Positions 34,939 to 43,406 of a DNA stretch of 64,000 nucleotides are shown here, in pieces (the first letter of the stretch is position 1; each line of letters begins with the position of its first letter). Origin of the DNA: Rhodoferax ferrireducens T118 (lineage in GTDB: Bacteria; Pseudomonadota; Gammaproteobacteria; Burkholderiales; Burkholderiaceae_C); contig NC_007908.1 of the NCBI RefSeq assembly GCF_000013605.1, positions 4,648,338 through 4,712,337 of the forward strand, written 5' to 3'. Position numbers and translations under genes: made by a program. The notes beneath the pieces were generated by a model. The model did no database searches. It saw nothing but the letters and a program-made list of their open reading frames with translations, and was not told the origin of the DNA.

Positions 34939-36213
34939 ATGGACGCGCAAATCACTGACCTCCCTACCCTCATTGCCCGCTATAAGAGCGACTCGGAGTC
35001 GGTCTACAACACATGGTTTGTCGGGGGCGAAGCACGGATGAAGGCCTTTCGCTCTATCCGCCTGGGCGTCAGGAACACCGTGTCTGCCATATCTGCTGGC
35101 ACCTTCGGCAACGACTTCAAGGGTTCTCCGCTCGAGGTCGTATTGGCCGCCATCACCGAGCAAAAACAGGTGTTCGAAGGCGCGGCACACCCCTTCTACT
35201 GGAAGCCAAAACTTCGCATCCCTGACATCTACGAAAACGAGGTGAACAAGAAGGCCTTTGGTCTGTTCCTCAACGCCTGCCTGAACGCTACTCAGGAAGG
35301 GCAAGTGCTTGCCGAGATGAGCCGGTTGGCCGCTCTGGCCATCAAGGGATTGGGGCCCTCAGTAGCGAGCATCGTCTATTTCCTGCACCCAACGCTGGTC
35401 CCGCCGTTCAACACGGCCATCGTCAACGGTTTCAACACGTTGTTTGGCGCCAAGCTTAAGCTCGGAAGCTGGGAGAGCTACTTCGCCATGCGTGAAGCGA
35501 TGCTGCGCACAAATGAGCAGCACCGCATGCTGCTGTCCAACGACTTGGGCGCACTGGCCGGATTGTTATTCGAAATCGGTTCGAACCGGATTGTGCTTCC
35601 CGGTAACGCAGACAGCGTTCTTCACGAGGTCCAGGAAGTCGCTCAAAGGGTTGCCAAGAAGCGGCACGAACAAACCCTTCACGACGCGCAAGAGGCATCG
35701 GAGCACACCCAGACCCAGCACGTCCTCATCCGCATCGGCCGGGCGCTTGGCTACGACGTGTTCGTAGCCCGCAATGACCGCAACCGAACCTGTGGCGGAG
35801 ATAGCTTTGCGATGCTCACCCTGCCAAGACTGCCGGCGCTGGCCCTGCCGGTTGACGTGCGGCAGACCGTTGAGCTCATTGACGTGCTTTGGTTTTCCAA
35901 GGGAGGGACGCAACTTGTCTGTGCCTTCGAAGTGGAGCAGAGTACATCCATCTACTCCGGCATCCTGCGCATGAAGGACCTGGCCATGTCCATCCCGGAC
36001 CAGCAGAGCCATTTCTACCTGGTCGCGCCGGAAGCACGAGAGCAAGAGGTGGTCGCACAAATGTTGCGCCCCGCAATGCAGGGTGGTGGCGATTCATTCC
36101 GGCTGGGCTACCTCCCTTCAGGAGAGTTGAGGCAGCAGTGTGACGCGCTGTGCCGCTTTGGCGTGGACCGCTCGGTCTTGCTCAAAATGGCGCGCTCGCA
36201 CAACCTGACCTAA
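34939..36213 (+). CDS. Unknown protein with HhH-like and PD-(D/E)XK-like regions
   Basis: A 424-residue protein of no family I can name. Around residues 130-165 the sequence ALAIKGLGPSVASIVYFLHP, then PPFNTAIVNGFN, looks like the helix-hairpin-helix and following loop of DNA glycosylase-like proteins. Around residues 310-350 it reads VELIDVLWFSKGGTQLVCAFEVEQSTSIYSG; the spacing of Asp, Glu-x-Glu after a beta-turn fits a PD-(D/E)XK nuclease core. The final 60 residues are mixed alpha/beta. It is a single gene in accessory DNA, with no methyltransferase partner in the window. A DNA-targeting defence nuclease is possible but unproven. The start has no good ribosome site. Confidence 0.6.
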   Translation: MDAQITDLPTLIARYKSDSESVYNTWFVGGEARMKAFRSIRLGVRNTVSAISAGTFGNDFKGSPLEVVLAAITEQKQVFEGAAHPFYWKPKLRIPDIYENEVNKKAFGLFLNACLNATQEGQVLAEMSRLAALAIKGLGPSVASIVYFLHPTLVPPFNTAIVNGFNTLFGAKLKLGSWESYFAMREAMLRTNEQHRMLLSNDLGALAGLLFEIGSNRIVLPGNADSVLHEVQEVAQRVAKKRHEQTLHDAQEASEHTQTQHVLIRIGRALGYDVFVARNDRNRTCGGDSFAMLTLPRLPALALPVDVRQTVELIDVLWFSKGGTQLVCAFEVEQSTSIYSGILRMKDLAMSIPDQQSHFYLVAPEAREQEVVAQMLRPAMQGGGDSFRLGYLPSGELRQQCDALCRFGVDRSVLLKMARSHNLT

Positions 36214-36416
36214 GGTGCGACCCCGCCCATGAAGCGCGCTTGAACTGACGTCACTCTTATCGTCGTTCGGGCTGTTCACCGAGCCAGTAGTCAGCACACT
36301 GCCTAGGCCTCGGCATATACATTCACCAGCAGCAAATGAGTGTCCTGGCAAGAAGGTCAATAGGCCCTAGACACAGCGCCTGACAATCTGCGATCAGGAC
36401 TTGCGACGGCGCACCG

Positions 36417-37043
36417 TTAAGCCAATGCAAGGCCAACCAAGGCAAGAGAGCTTGGTTCAGGAACACTGGTCACGGCCGCGTCGTAGGTGTAGACGATGGA
36501 GGCGCCACACTGCGCTTGCGCCGAACCAGAAAAACCCACGTTACTGCTCCCGCTGCCCGATGCGCCGGAGACTGCATTGCAGGTCATGACGAAGTTGTCG
36601 GACCCCGTGCCGAACCACTCCAGCGAACTAAGAATCGAAGACAGGTCATACACGTTTCCTTGCGCCCCACCGAGCGGGCCAAACGTATGCGTCTCATGAG
36701 CCGCAAAATTATAGGTCGTTGGCAAGGTCGAGGTGATCGCGCCCGGCAGGAACGAATTCACGGCGGAAAGTGAACTGCTCAAAGTAACTTGTGTCCCTAG
36801 GTTGTAGGAGGCGGATTCAGATACGTCGCTGTTGTTGGTTCCGGTAACAGAGAACACCGTACCGATAGACCAGAAAAGTTGGGCGCCGGTTAAGGCGCCA
36901 AGGGTCGTGTCAAACAAGCCAAGGTCGTTGGTCTGCTGAAAACTAGCGGGTGCAAGTGCGTTGGAAAAGCTGAAGCTGACTGTCGAGGCATTCCCCGAAG
37001 CCGCAAGAGCGAGTGATATGGCAAGAACGTATAGTCTTTTCAC
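36417..37043 (-). CDS. PEP-CTERM protein with a frameshifted C-terminal tail
   Basis: A 208-residue exported protein with an N-terminal signal peptide (MKRLYVLAISLALAASGNAS). It is rich in Ser, Thr, Gly and Ala and ends in VPEPSSLALVGLALA, the PEP-CTERM anchor read by exosortase. A normal tail would go on with a short hydrophobic stretch and an Arg cluster, but here a TAA follows directly. The next frame at 36394-36420 encodes LTVRRRKS and then TGA, exactly the missing basic end. A one-base loss or gain at about 36420 therefore removed the retention signal, or else a sequencing error is present. No exosortase gene is in the window. Confidence 0.75.
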   Translation of the reverse strand: MKRLYVLAISLALAASGNASTVSFSFSNALAPASFQQTNDLGLFDTTLGALTGAQLFWSIGTVFSVTGTNNSDVSESASYNLGTQVTLSSSLSAVNSFLPGAITSTLPTTYNFAAHETHTFGPLGGAQGNVYDLSSILSSLEWFGTGSDNFVMTCNAVSGASGSGSSNVGFSGSAQAQCGASIVYTYDAAVTSVPEPSSLALVGLALA

Positions 37044-37578
37044 AGTGACTGCTCCATTCGAACTTTGATTTTTTATGAACTATGGCAATAACAAGATATT
37101 TTCTTAGTCCGCGCAATATATGTACCATGCGAAAAAATTAACAGAAACTTGATTACTATCAATGGGCGCGTGGATAGCCGGGTCTCACTGGAAGTGTTCC
37201 CTGTAAAGTTTTCCGACAACTACTGGTCATGATCTGAATTACCACGCGGGCACAAAGTCAGGCACCGACGGCGGGGTTTTGAAGTGGCCGCAATATCACC
37301 CGCTGCAAGAGCTGCCGGCTTAGTGGCCGGTTTCGGACGCGCAGTTTTGATAGTTGATTGTCAGGACCGTGCCCAAAGCGGCCTTAGTGGGTTGTGAAAT
37401 CGGTATCCGAAAGCCGTCATTCCCAGACGCACCTTGCCAAGCCCAAAAATCCTTACTCAGACTCCAATTGCTACTTCAGGTGCTATTGCTGGCAACCTTC
37501 TACGGTCGCAGTTACAAAAAACAGTGTTACGCAGGGTTCTCGCGTCGCGACCATATAACGTCTTCCCAACGACGTGAC
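37044..37578. other. 535-bp intergenic stretch
   Basis: Lies between the PEP-CTERM gene and the KAP NTPase gene. It is A/T-richer near 37.05-37.15 kb. The long open frame of the NTPase could extend left to 37354, but that extension is cysteine-rich with no family match and is treated as noncoding. No promoter strong enough to call was found. Confidence 0.4.
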
Positions 37579-39579
37579 ATGGAAAGCCAACGCCTCAATG
37601 CATTCACATGTACGATTGGCGAACCACTTTCTTGGGACTATTCCGCTGTGCAACTTCAAATCGACGACCCCAATCAAGCTCTGCTGCATTTCTTAGACCG
37701 CTACTGCTTATGCGATGTATCTCCTGGATACGCTGTGATGCTGAGGGGGCCTTGGGGTAGTGGCAAGACTTGGTTTATAGACCGGTACCAAGACAAACTA
37801 AGATCTGAAGGGAAAAGGCCACTGTATGTGAGCCTATTTGGGGTCTCAAAGGCATCGGATATATCAGATCAGTTTTTTGCGCAAATTCATCCCATACTTG
37901 GAAATGCAAAAGTCCAGAAGACGTTGGCCTTGGCAAAGAGCTTGCTGAAGGGCACCATCAAAATCGACTGGGATGGGGATGGCAAGGACGATGGGAATTT
38001 GCAGATCGCAATGCCCGAGTTGGAAAAGTGGGCGAGCACCGAAGGCGCTATATTGATCTTTGACGATCTGGAGCGGTGCTCAATGCCAATCGAGGACTGT
38101 TTAGGGTTCATCAATCAGTTTGTTGAGCACGATGGATATCGTGTTCTTGTATTGGCAAATGAGGAAGCCAAATCTATTGCACGCGATTCAGGTTTTGCAG
38201 CTATTAAGGAAAAGGTGATTGGACGAACATTTCAGATAAAACCCAATGCAAACGCCGCATTGACTCATTTCTTGGAGGAGGTTTCCTCGCGCAAAGCTCA
38301 CGCCATACTAGCTGAACGTAGTGATGACGTATTGGCAGTTTTTCATCGGGCCGAGTATGACAACTTGCGTCAACTCAGGCAGGCAATTTTCGATTTTTCA
38401 GATATTTGGGACTGTATACAAACAGATACACTTGGCCAGAAGATTGAGTTTGTACGTCGGCTACTGAATGACGTCTTGACGCTGTCTATCGAACATCGTG
38501 CAGGTACTTTGACCGTAAGTGATATGAATGATCTGGGAATGCAAGATTGGTCTAAGTATTTCAATGACAAGGAAAAAAATTCAGACGATACCCCTCTTAG
38601 CCTCAAAGAGCTGGCCTTAAACCGACATGGCTTGGATCAAGAACCGGTCCTCGCATTGATGGCTTCGGCGTACGCTGAATTTTTTGGACAAGGTAACTTG
38701 TCAGACGCAACTGCAAAAGATTCTCTGGCCAACAGCAACTATCTCGCAAATGAAACGACAGCCTCATGGAGGAGACTTTGGTATCTTCATTCGCTGACCG
38801 ATGAGGAGTTTCAGGCATTCTCAACTGATGTCTATCGCAGGCTAGTCGCCCTTGACTATGTTTCAGAAGGCGAGTTGTTGCATGCTGTATCAATAATGCT
38901 GTCACTTGCTTCGCAAGGACTGATTAAAAAAACGAAAAAAAAGATGGCCGCTATCGCCAAGAAAGTGGTGAGAGATTCTGCGGCAGAAAAGAAAATTGAC
39001 CCTGGTTCAAGTGGCGACCGTTCGGGGTCATTTAGCGGAGATGGGGCTGCTTTCGGTTTAGGGTTTACAGGTCGTGAAACAAAAGAATTTCAAGATTTTT
39101 TTGCATATTACCGACAGCAACAGACTACCGCAAGAATGGACATGGTTCGTCAACGCTCTATTGATTGGATGCCGATGTTGGAAGCTAACCCCGAGCTCTG
39201 GTCAAAACATTTGGTGCGAAGCGTCAACGATGAGAGTTGGTTTTCAGAAGACCCCGTATTCGCGTTTGTATCCCCCGATAATTTCGTAGAAATATTATGC
39301 AGAGTTCCAACTCCCACGATTGAAAAAGTCCAACGTTCACTTAAAGAACGATATATCCATCCGCATGAATACACAAAGTGGAAGTTGCAAGAACTCCCGT
39401 TTTTGCAGAAGGTTTATGCAAAACTGTCAAAAAAAGTTAAATCGCATCGTGGCCCGATCAGCTTGTCAAAGCATTCCTTGAAGACTTGGTTCTTGCCAGG
39501 TCTTGAAATGATGATTAGAGATTGGGTGAGCTTTAAAAGCCAACTTGGTAATGCTTCGCAGTCACAAGCGGGCCAGTAG
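37579..39579 (+). CDS. KAP-family P-loop NTPase
   Basis: A 666-residue protein with an N-terminal P-loop ATPase of the KAP/STAND type. Walker A is MLRGPWGSGKTWFID (near residue 57) and Walker B ILIFDDLERCSMPIEDCLGF, a form common in KAP NTPases and their relatives, followed by the sensor LVLANEEAKSIA. The rest is helical with no recognised domain; residues about 460-490 are Lys-rich. The ATG at 37579 is chosen because homology-like sequence begins there; an open frame extends left to 37354. Base composition is visibly A/T-richer than the catabolic genes, which suggests transfer. KAP-type proteins include phage-exclusion proteins, so a defence role is plausible but not established. Confidence 0.8.
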   Translation: MESQRLNAFTCTIGEPLSWDYSAVQLQIDDPNQALLHFLDRYCLCDVSPGYAVMLRGPWGSGKTWFIDRYQDKLRSEGKRPLYVSLFGVSKASDISDQFFAQIHPILGNAKVQKTLALAKSLLKGTIKIDWDGDGKDDGNLQIAMPELEKWASTEGAILIFDDLERCSMPIEDCLGFINQFVEHDGYRVLVLANEEAKSIARDSGFAAIKEKVIGRTFQIKPNANAALTHFLEEVSSRKAHAILAERSDDVLAVFHRAEYDNLRQLRQAIFDFSDIWDCIQTDTLGQKIEFVRRLLNDVLTLSIEHRAGTLTVSDMNDLGMQDWSKYFNDKEKNSDDTPLSLKELALNRHGLDQEPVLALMASAYAEFFGQGNLSDATAKDSLANSNYLANETTASWRRLWYLHSLTDEEFQAFSTDVYRRLVALDYVSEGELLHAVSIMLSLASQGLIKKTKKKMAAIAKKVVRDSAAEKKIDPGSSGDRSGSFSGDGAAFGLGFTGRETKEFQDFFAYYRQQQTTARMDMVRQRSIDWMPMLEANPELWSKHLVRSVNDESWFSEDPVFAFVSPDNFVEILCRVPTPTIEKVQRSLKERYIHPHEYTKWKLQELPFLQKVYAKLSKKVKSHRGPISLSKHSLKTWFLPGLEMMIRDWVSFKSQLGNASQSQAGQ

Positions 39580-39608
39580 TTGCCATCTATGCTTCAGTCG
39601 TGAAATCA

Positions 39609-39716
39609 TTCGATAAGAACAAAGAAGGTTTTTTTCTCAATGGCCCTAATGTATCTCGCCAAACTGGTATCCGATTTGTGGCCGGTCTGCTCTCGGATTT
39701 GGTAGGGCTGCAAGCC
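39609..39716 (-). pseudogene. C-terminal remnant of a tyrosine recombinase
   Basis: The minus strand encodes LQPYQIREQTGHKSDTSLAR followed by YIR, the C-terminal G-H-x-S and catalytic-Tyr region of phage-type integrases. No other part of such a gene is found, so it is a small fragment. It lies at the left of IS110 debris and may derive from an island integrase. Confidence 0.5.
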
Positions 39717-39990
39717 CACTGACCCGTCACTCACCAATGTCGGCTCATGGTCGTCAAGAGCCAACGGCCACCTCGAATCCCACGCCTTAAACCTGTCGCT
39801 GGGACTTCGATTGCATTGGGCTGCTCCACACCAGCCTGCCGTCGCCGGCTTCTGGGTGCCCTTACCCGACGGCCAGATTGTTGAAATGCCAGCCCGATAC
39901 CAATGGGATGAACGCCCCCGCCTTAGGCGGCACCGTTGTGTGTCAAAGTGGAGTTGCTTAGCAACCCCTTCAGCAAACAGGAGCAACCAC

Positions 39991-40397
39991 TATGAAAGTC
40001 TCAACTGTAGGCATCGACCTGGCCAGAATGTTTTCCAGTTGCACGGAGTCAACGAGCTTGGCAAGCCCGTCATGAAGAAACACATACGTCGTGACCAGAT
40101 GGCAGAGTTTTTCGTCAACCTGCCAGCTTGTTTGATCGGCATGGAAGCCTGTGGTGGAGCGCACTACTGGGCGCGCAAGTTGCATGGCTTTGGCCATACG
40201 GTCAAATTGATGGCACCCCAGTTCGTCAAGCCTTATGTCAAGACCAACAAGAATGATGCGGCCGATGCCGAGGCAATCTGCGAGGCGGTAGCCCGACCCA
40301 ATATGCGCTTTGTGCCAATCAAAGACGTTGAACAACAAAGCGTATTGGCATTGCATACGGTACGCCAGGGCTTCGTGAAAGCTCGCACGGCTCCCCT
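39991..40397 (+). pseudogene. N-terminal remnant of an IS110-family transposase
   Basis: Starts MKVSTVGIDLA, the DEDD-type first motif of IS110 transposases. A one-base loss near 40025 shifts the frame; it then reads FQLHGVNELGKPVMKKHIRR, GMEACGGAHYWARKL, KPYVKTNKNDAADAEAICEA and MRFVPIKDVEQQSVLALHTVR, all typical of the family. It breaks off at about 40397, so roughly the C-terminal half, including the conserved Ser domain, is missing. The broken end adjoins the last attC-like site. Confidence 0.85.
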
Positions 40398-40426
40398 CGA
40401 TGGAAGGGGTTGGGCGTCATTGGTCG

Positions 40427-40909
40427 CTACTCACCGATAAATCCGATGCGAGCAGTTCGCTCGCCATGGGATTTTCCGAAGCCGACCAGAGACTTCTCGA
40501 ACAGGTGCTTGAAGAATGGTTCAGCACTGGCGAGATCACTCACCTTCACCGTGAACTCTCCATCTTCGCGAATGCTCAGAAGATCCTCGTCGATGCGAAT
40601 GGCGAACACCACATGCTCATGCGCTGAGAACTGACTGGCGCCAGCATCGAAGTGGATGCGCCAGCAGAAGTGCCAGTAACCGTCTCGATCGACTACAAGC
40701 GGCAGCTTTCCGTCAATCGGGACTCTCTTGTCTGTGGGGCTCAGGTTGCCATCGAGTTCGACCTGCTCGATGTCGGCAAGGGGGCATTCGAGGTACGCCG
40801 CGTAAGCCTCAATCAGCGCTACGGCGCGGCGACGGCAAAGGCGTTGCTGCTCGAAGAACTGTTGGCTGTACTTCGCGGCCAACGCGGAAAGCTGTTGATA
40901 GCGATTCAT
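40427..40909 (-). CDS. Hypothetical protein, likely integron cassette gene
   Basis: A 160-residue soluble protein with a helical N-terminal half (AALAAKYSQQFFEQQRLCRR type) and a beta-rich middle; no family recognised. AGGAGC precedes the ATG at good spacing. Its stop lies 12 bp before GTTGGGC on the plus strand (40409-40415), which fits the R'' box of an attC site. Upstream lies the attC-like repeat at 40935-40983. Short leaders, co-orientation and attC-like ends suggest an integron gene cassette. Function unknown. Confidence 0.65.
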   Translation of the reverse strand: MNRYQQLSALAAKYSQQFFEQQRLCRRRAVALIEAYAAYLECPLADIEQVELDGNLSPTDKRVPIDGKLPLVVDRDGYWHFCWRIHFDAGASQFSAHEHVVFAIRIDEDLLSIREDGEFTVKVSDLASAEPFFKHLFEKSLVGFGKSHGERTARIGFIGE

Positions 40910-40927
40910 CGATGCTCCTGTTCGCTG

Positions 40928-41437
40928 CTATGACGCCCAATGTGATGTAGCCGAGCGCCCATCTTGGCACTCCCATGCTAGACGACAAATATACCGGGAT
41001 TCCACCCATTGATGGCGAAACCCATCAATGGGTAAGACCCATGCAACCAAGGCTTGCGGACAATTTCGTAAGAAGTTGCCCTCGCAGTACATGCGGTGCC
41101 TGACGGCATTGCGACCCACGTAGCCCAATACAATCTTAAGACACTCAATATCGTCATGAGGGTGGATCGAAGAATAGTCCACATGACGACGGACCGTGTC
41201 GATGATCACCTGCACCTTTTCTTCATCATCGAAGTCAATGAGCTTGTTGACAAAGAAGCCGGGATCGACCACTTGGCAGTAGCTAAGAACGGCCGCATTT
41301 GTTGACGCTTTGCAGAAGCCGAAAATGTAGAGCGCCACGTAGCCGTCCTTCAAGCACTTCCCGCCAGCGTCTTTCTTCTCAAAGGTTGCGATCGTCTCGT
41401 TGATCTTTTTGACGTCAGCAAGCGACATGACTTGCAC
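40928..41437 (-). CDS. Hypothetical protein, likely integron cassette gene
   Basis: A 169-residue protein of unknown family, rich in Cys and Asp in its middle (AALYIFGFC-like core, HPHDDIECLKIVLGYVG). The first codon taken is GTG 41437, but the open frame runs upstream to about 41545 with protein-like sequence (LNFTAIDAADEDKSGGIVV), so the true N-terminus may be some 35 residues longer with an unusual start, or the 5' end may be damaged. The last 17 or so residues are encoded by the attC-like repeat, so the reading frame runs through the recombination site, probably after loss of its own stop. Confidence 0.5.
   Translation of the reverse strand: MQVMSLADVKKINETIATFEKKDAGGKCLKDGYVALYIFGFCKASTNAAVLSYCQVVDPGFFVNKLIDFDDEEKVQVIIDTVRRHVDYSSIHPHDDIECLKIVLGYVGRNAVRHRMYCEGNFLRNCPQALVAWVLPIDGFRHQWVESRYICRLAWECQDGRSATSHWAS
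40935..40983 (-). repeat. attC-like integron recombination site (copy 1)
   Basis: 49 bp, identical at 40 of 49 positions to the copy at 42790-42838, with most differences being transitions. The core box on the minus strand is ATTGGGC (consensus GTTRRRY, one mismatch) and the distal box GTCTAGC. Between them GAGTGCC and GGCGCTC can pair as a hairpin. Confidence 0.6.
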
Positions 41438-41582
41438 GACAATCCCACCGCTCTTGTCCTCGTCCGCAGCATCAATGGCTGTGAAGTTCAGCCGAATCTG
41501 ATTCTTGCTCTTGAGGTTCGCAATGCCTAGAGCAGAGACGCATTAGACGCACAGACGACATTCGTTCAGCTCCAAAGAAGTC

Positions 41583-41642
41583 GTTAACGCTCGAGCTGGC
41601 GTCCTGCCGTTGGCGCTCCGCTTGAGCGGCGAGGGGTTAGGC
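41583..41642 (-). repeat. attC site (59-base-element type)
   Basis: Minus strand begins GCCTAACCCCTCGC, a classic R'' end, followed by GCTCAAGCGGAGCGCC and the partly matching inverted arm GGACGCCAGCTCGAGC, and ends GTTAACG (consensus GTTRRRY, imperfect). About 60 bp. The stop codon TAA of the upstream DUF3800 gene falls inside the GCCTAAC box, as often seen in gene cassettes. Confidence 0.75.
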
Positions 41643-42764
41643 CCCAAGCGGGTGTGTCAGCAGGCGCCGACCTACTAGCTGCATGAACTCACCCATCCCA
41701 TCGATAAGACTCTGGCCATTCTTCGCACGCGAATGCAGTTCTAGCAGAACCAGAGCATTTCGTTGCACGCGACGATCCCTGAGACTGACTTCGTCGTGAT
41801 CGGGGATGATGCTGCCATAGTGAGCAATTTTGCCCATCAACGGGCGCCACTTCTCTGTGTGTTCGTCTCGTGCATCCGAGAACGTATAAACAGCTGCCGC
41901 AGCAACCGCATCAGCAATCTGAATTCCGTGAGTGGACTTGGAGTCAGAAAAGACCAGAGGTTCCGACAAGTTGAACGTAATAGGATGTCTTTCGCCCATC
42001 AAGTCGCTGAAGATTTGTTCGCCGGTTCTGCCAACCATCGCATTAAATATTCCCTGATTCTGCTGCAACGGTTTTGAAGGATCACAGACGGCAGTAAGAA
42101 CTGGATGCGTCGTCCCCCAATTAGCCAGCAACGTAAAGAGTGCAGAGTTTGTGAGATCGAGCGCCCACTTGCCGACACCTGTATCACCCAGTGACTCCAG
42201 CTCTCGGCGAATATCATCTGACCGGTACTGCGCGAACTCTCGAACTTGTGTCAATATTGGTGAGTTTTCCGGATGCGCAGAGGACGAAAAGATGTTCGGT
42301 AGTTTGGTCTCGTCTTTGTTTCTGATCAGTTCTTCAAACTCTGCGAATATCTGTTCTGCGCCTGCGCCGCGCGCGACGAATTCCAGATAAAGAATGTTTG
42401 CGATGAATCGATGAAAACCAATTCCGTAGAACAGGGAGTTTGCATCCGAATAACATGGTTCAAATATGTATTCATGAAACTTGCATGCTAGAGCAAACTT
42501 CTTTTCGGAAATTGAGATCTTTATTCGATCTCCGAATCTGAGCAGTATTTCGTCGATCGCCTTTCTACCTTTGTTGAACTTGACCAGCTTGCTGCCCTTG
42601 AGTTCACCGCCTTGAATTCCGTACTTCGCAATCAGTTCGTCGACGAAGATTCTCGCTTCGGCATCGTCAGTTGCTACCGAGGCGTAGGCGAAGAACCGCT
42701 GGTCTGGCGCCAAAAGGTTGTTGCCAGTAAAGCCCGACTCATCAAAGTAGATCTTCTGTGCCAT
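41637..42764 (-). CDS. DUF3800-domain protein in an integron gene cassette
   Basis: A 375-residue protein with the DUF3800 N-terminal pattern IYFDESGFTGNNL and a second acidic block FSDSKSTHGIQIADAVAAAA near residue 280. These Asp/Glu patches suggest an RNase H-like metal site; DUF3800 proteins are widespread in accessory DNA and of uncertain function. The gene starts 26 bp after GTTAGGC (42790-42796) with GGAGAG before the ATG, and its stop lies in the attC site at 41583-41642. This is the exact layout of a complete gene cassette. Confidence 0.82.
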   Translation of the reverse strand: MAQKIYFDESGFTGNNLLAPDQRFFAYASVATDDAEARIFVDELIAKYGIQGGELKGSKLVKFNKGRKAIDEILLRFGDRIKISISEKKFALACKFHEYIFEPCYSDANSLFYGIGFHRFIANILYLEFVARGAGAEQIFAEFEELIRNKDETKLPNIFSSSAHPENSPILTQVREFAQYRSDDIRRELESLGDTGVGKWALDLTNSALFTLLANWGTTHPVLTAVCDPSKPLQQNQGIFNAMVGRTGEQIFSDLMGERHPITFNLSEPLVFSDSKSTHGIQIADAVAAAAVYTFSDARDEHTEKWRPLMGKIAHYGSIIPDHDEVSLRDRRVQRNALVLLELHSRAKNGQSLIDGMGEFMQLVGRRLLTHPLGA

Positions 42765-42789
42765 GGGCTCTCCGTGTGGAATTCTTGGT

Positions 42790-42838
42790 GCCTAACGCGA
42801 CGTAGCCGTGCGCCTATGTTGGCATTCCCAAGCTAGAC
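42790..42838 (-). repeat. attC-like integron recombination site (copy 2)
   Basis: Minus strand runs from GTCTAGC to GTTAGGC, a perfect core box. 49 bp, 40 identities with the copy at 40935-40983. It precedes the DUF3800 cassette. A further GTTAGAC (minus) occurs at 42927-42933. Confidence 0.65.
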
Positions 42839-42949
42839 GACGAAATCGCTTCATTCGACGATTTATTTATTCACAACTATAGCTCAGCGGACCTTGCGCT
42901 CGGATATAAGCTCCCGCCCCACTGGAGTCTAACAACTCAGTGCCTGATA

Positions 42950-42971
42950 GCGGTCATTTGCCAATGACCGC
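42950..42971. other. Perfect 9-bp-stem hairpin
   Basis: GCGGTCATT, loop TGCC, AATGACCGC. There is no T-run on either side, so it is not an intrinsic terminator. It may be part of a degraded repeat or element end. Confidence 0.5.
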
Positions 42972-43208
42972 AACTGGTCGGGTCCTGTCGGTCACGTCCG
43001 TCAGCTTTGGGGAGCCTCATTGTCATTGTCCTGCGCCCGATAATCCGACGGTCGAAATCTTGGGGTGCAGCATGCACGCGGCTGAATGACGCACAGGCGG
43101 ATGTGCGTGCTTCAAATTGCTGAGACGACACCCAATGGTCACTGTGATTTTCGCATTTCCCCTTTGGGCACAGCACCGATGGTCAATTCGATGAAGCTTG
43201 AAAATGTG

Positions 43209-43252
43209 ATGGGCACCATACGGGCACAGAATGGGCACAATCTGGGCACAAA
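43209..43252 (+). repeat. Four 11-bp direct repeats with GGGCAC core
   Basis: ATGGGCACCAT, ACGGGCACAGA, ATGGGCACAAT and CTGGGCACAAA follow without gaps, one helical turn apart. They lie on the accessory side of tRNA-fMet and its terminator and could be recombinase (Xis/Int-type) binding sites of a past integration. Read on the plus strand, the frame gives GTIRAQNGHNLGTK, which may be the 3' end of an integrase-like frame. Confidence 0.6.
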
Positions 43253-43256
43253 AGCA

Positions 43257-43281
43257 AAACGCCCACTGTTAGTGGGCGTTT
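43257..43281 (-). terminator. Intrinsic terminator after tRNA-fMet
   Basis: An 11-bp stem AAACGCCCACT with loop of 3 nt and AGTGGGCGTTT. On the minus strand it is followed by TGCTTTTG. It would end the rplN-to-rplQ/tRNA transcript and could act in both directions. A second hairpin, ACGGGG-AAAG-CCCCGT at 43286-43301, lies between it and the tRNA. Confidence 0.75.
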
Positions 43282-43307
43282 ACTTACGGGGAAAGCCCCG
43301 TATCTAT

Positions 43308-43384
<77 letters not shown>

Positions 43385-43406
43385 ATAAAAAGACTATTGT
43401 ACTCGA

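Noticed and set aside
39811..40440. A 209-residue intact protein at the IS110 site
   Set aside because: Its first 60 residues come from a wrong frame; the true IS110 start is at 39991 with a frameshift, so it is a pseudogene.
42950..42971. Hairpin as an intrinsic terminator
   Set aside because: Neither side has a run of T residues.
43209..43252. CRISPR-like array
   Set aside because: The unit is only 11 bp with no spacers; four copies adjoin each other, so it is a simple direct repeat. No CRISPR array or cas gene was found in the window.
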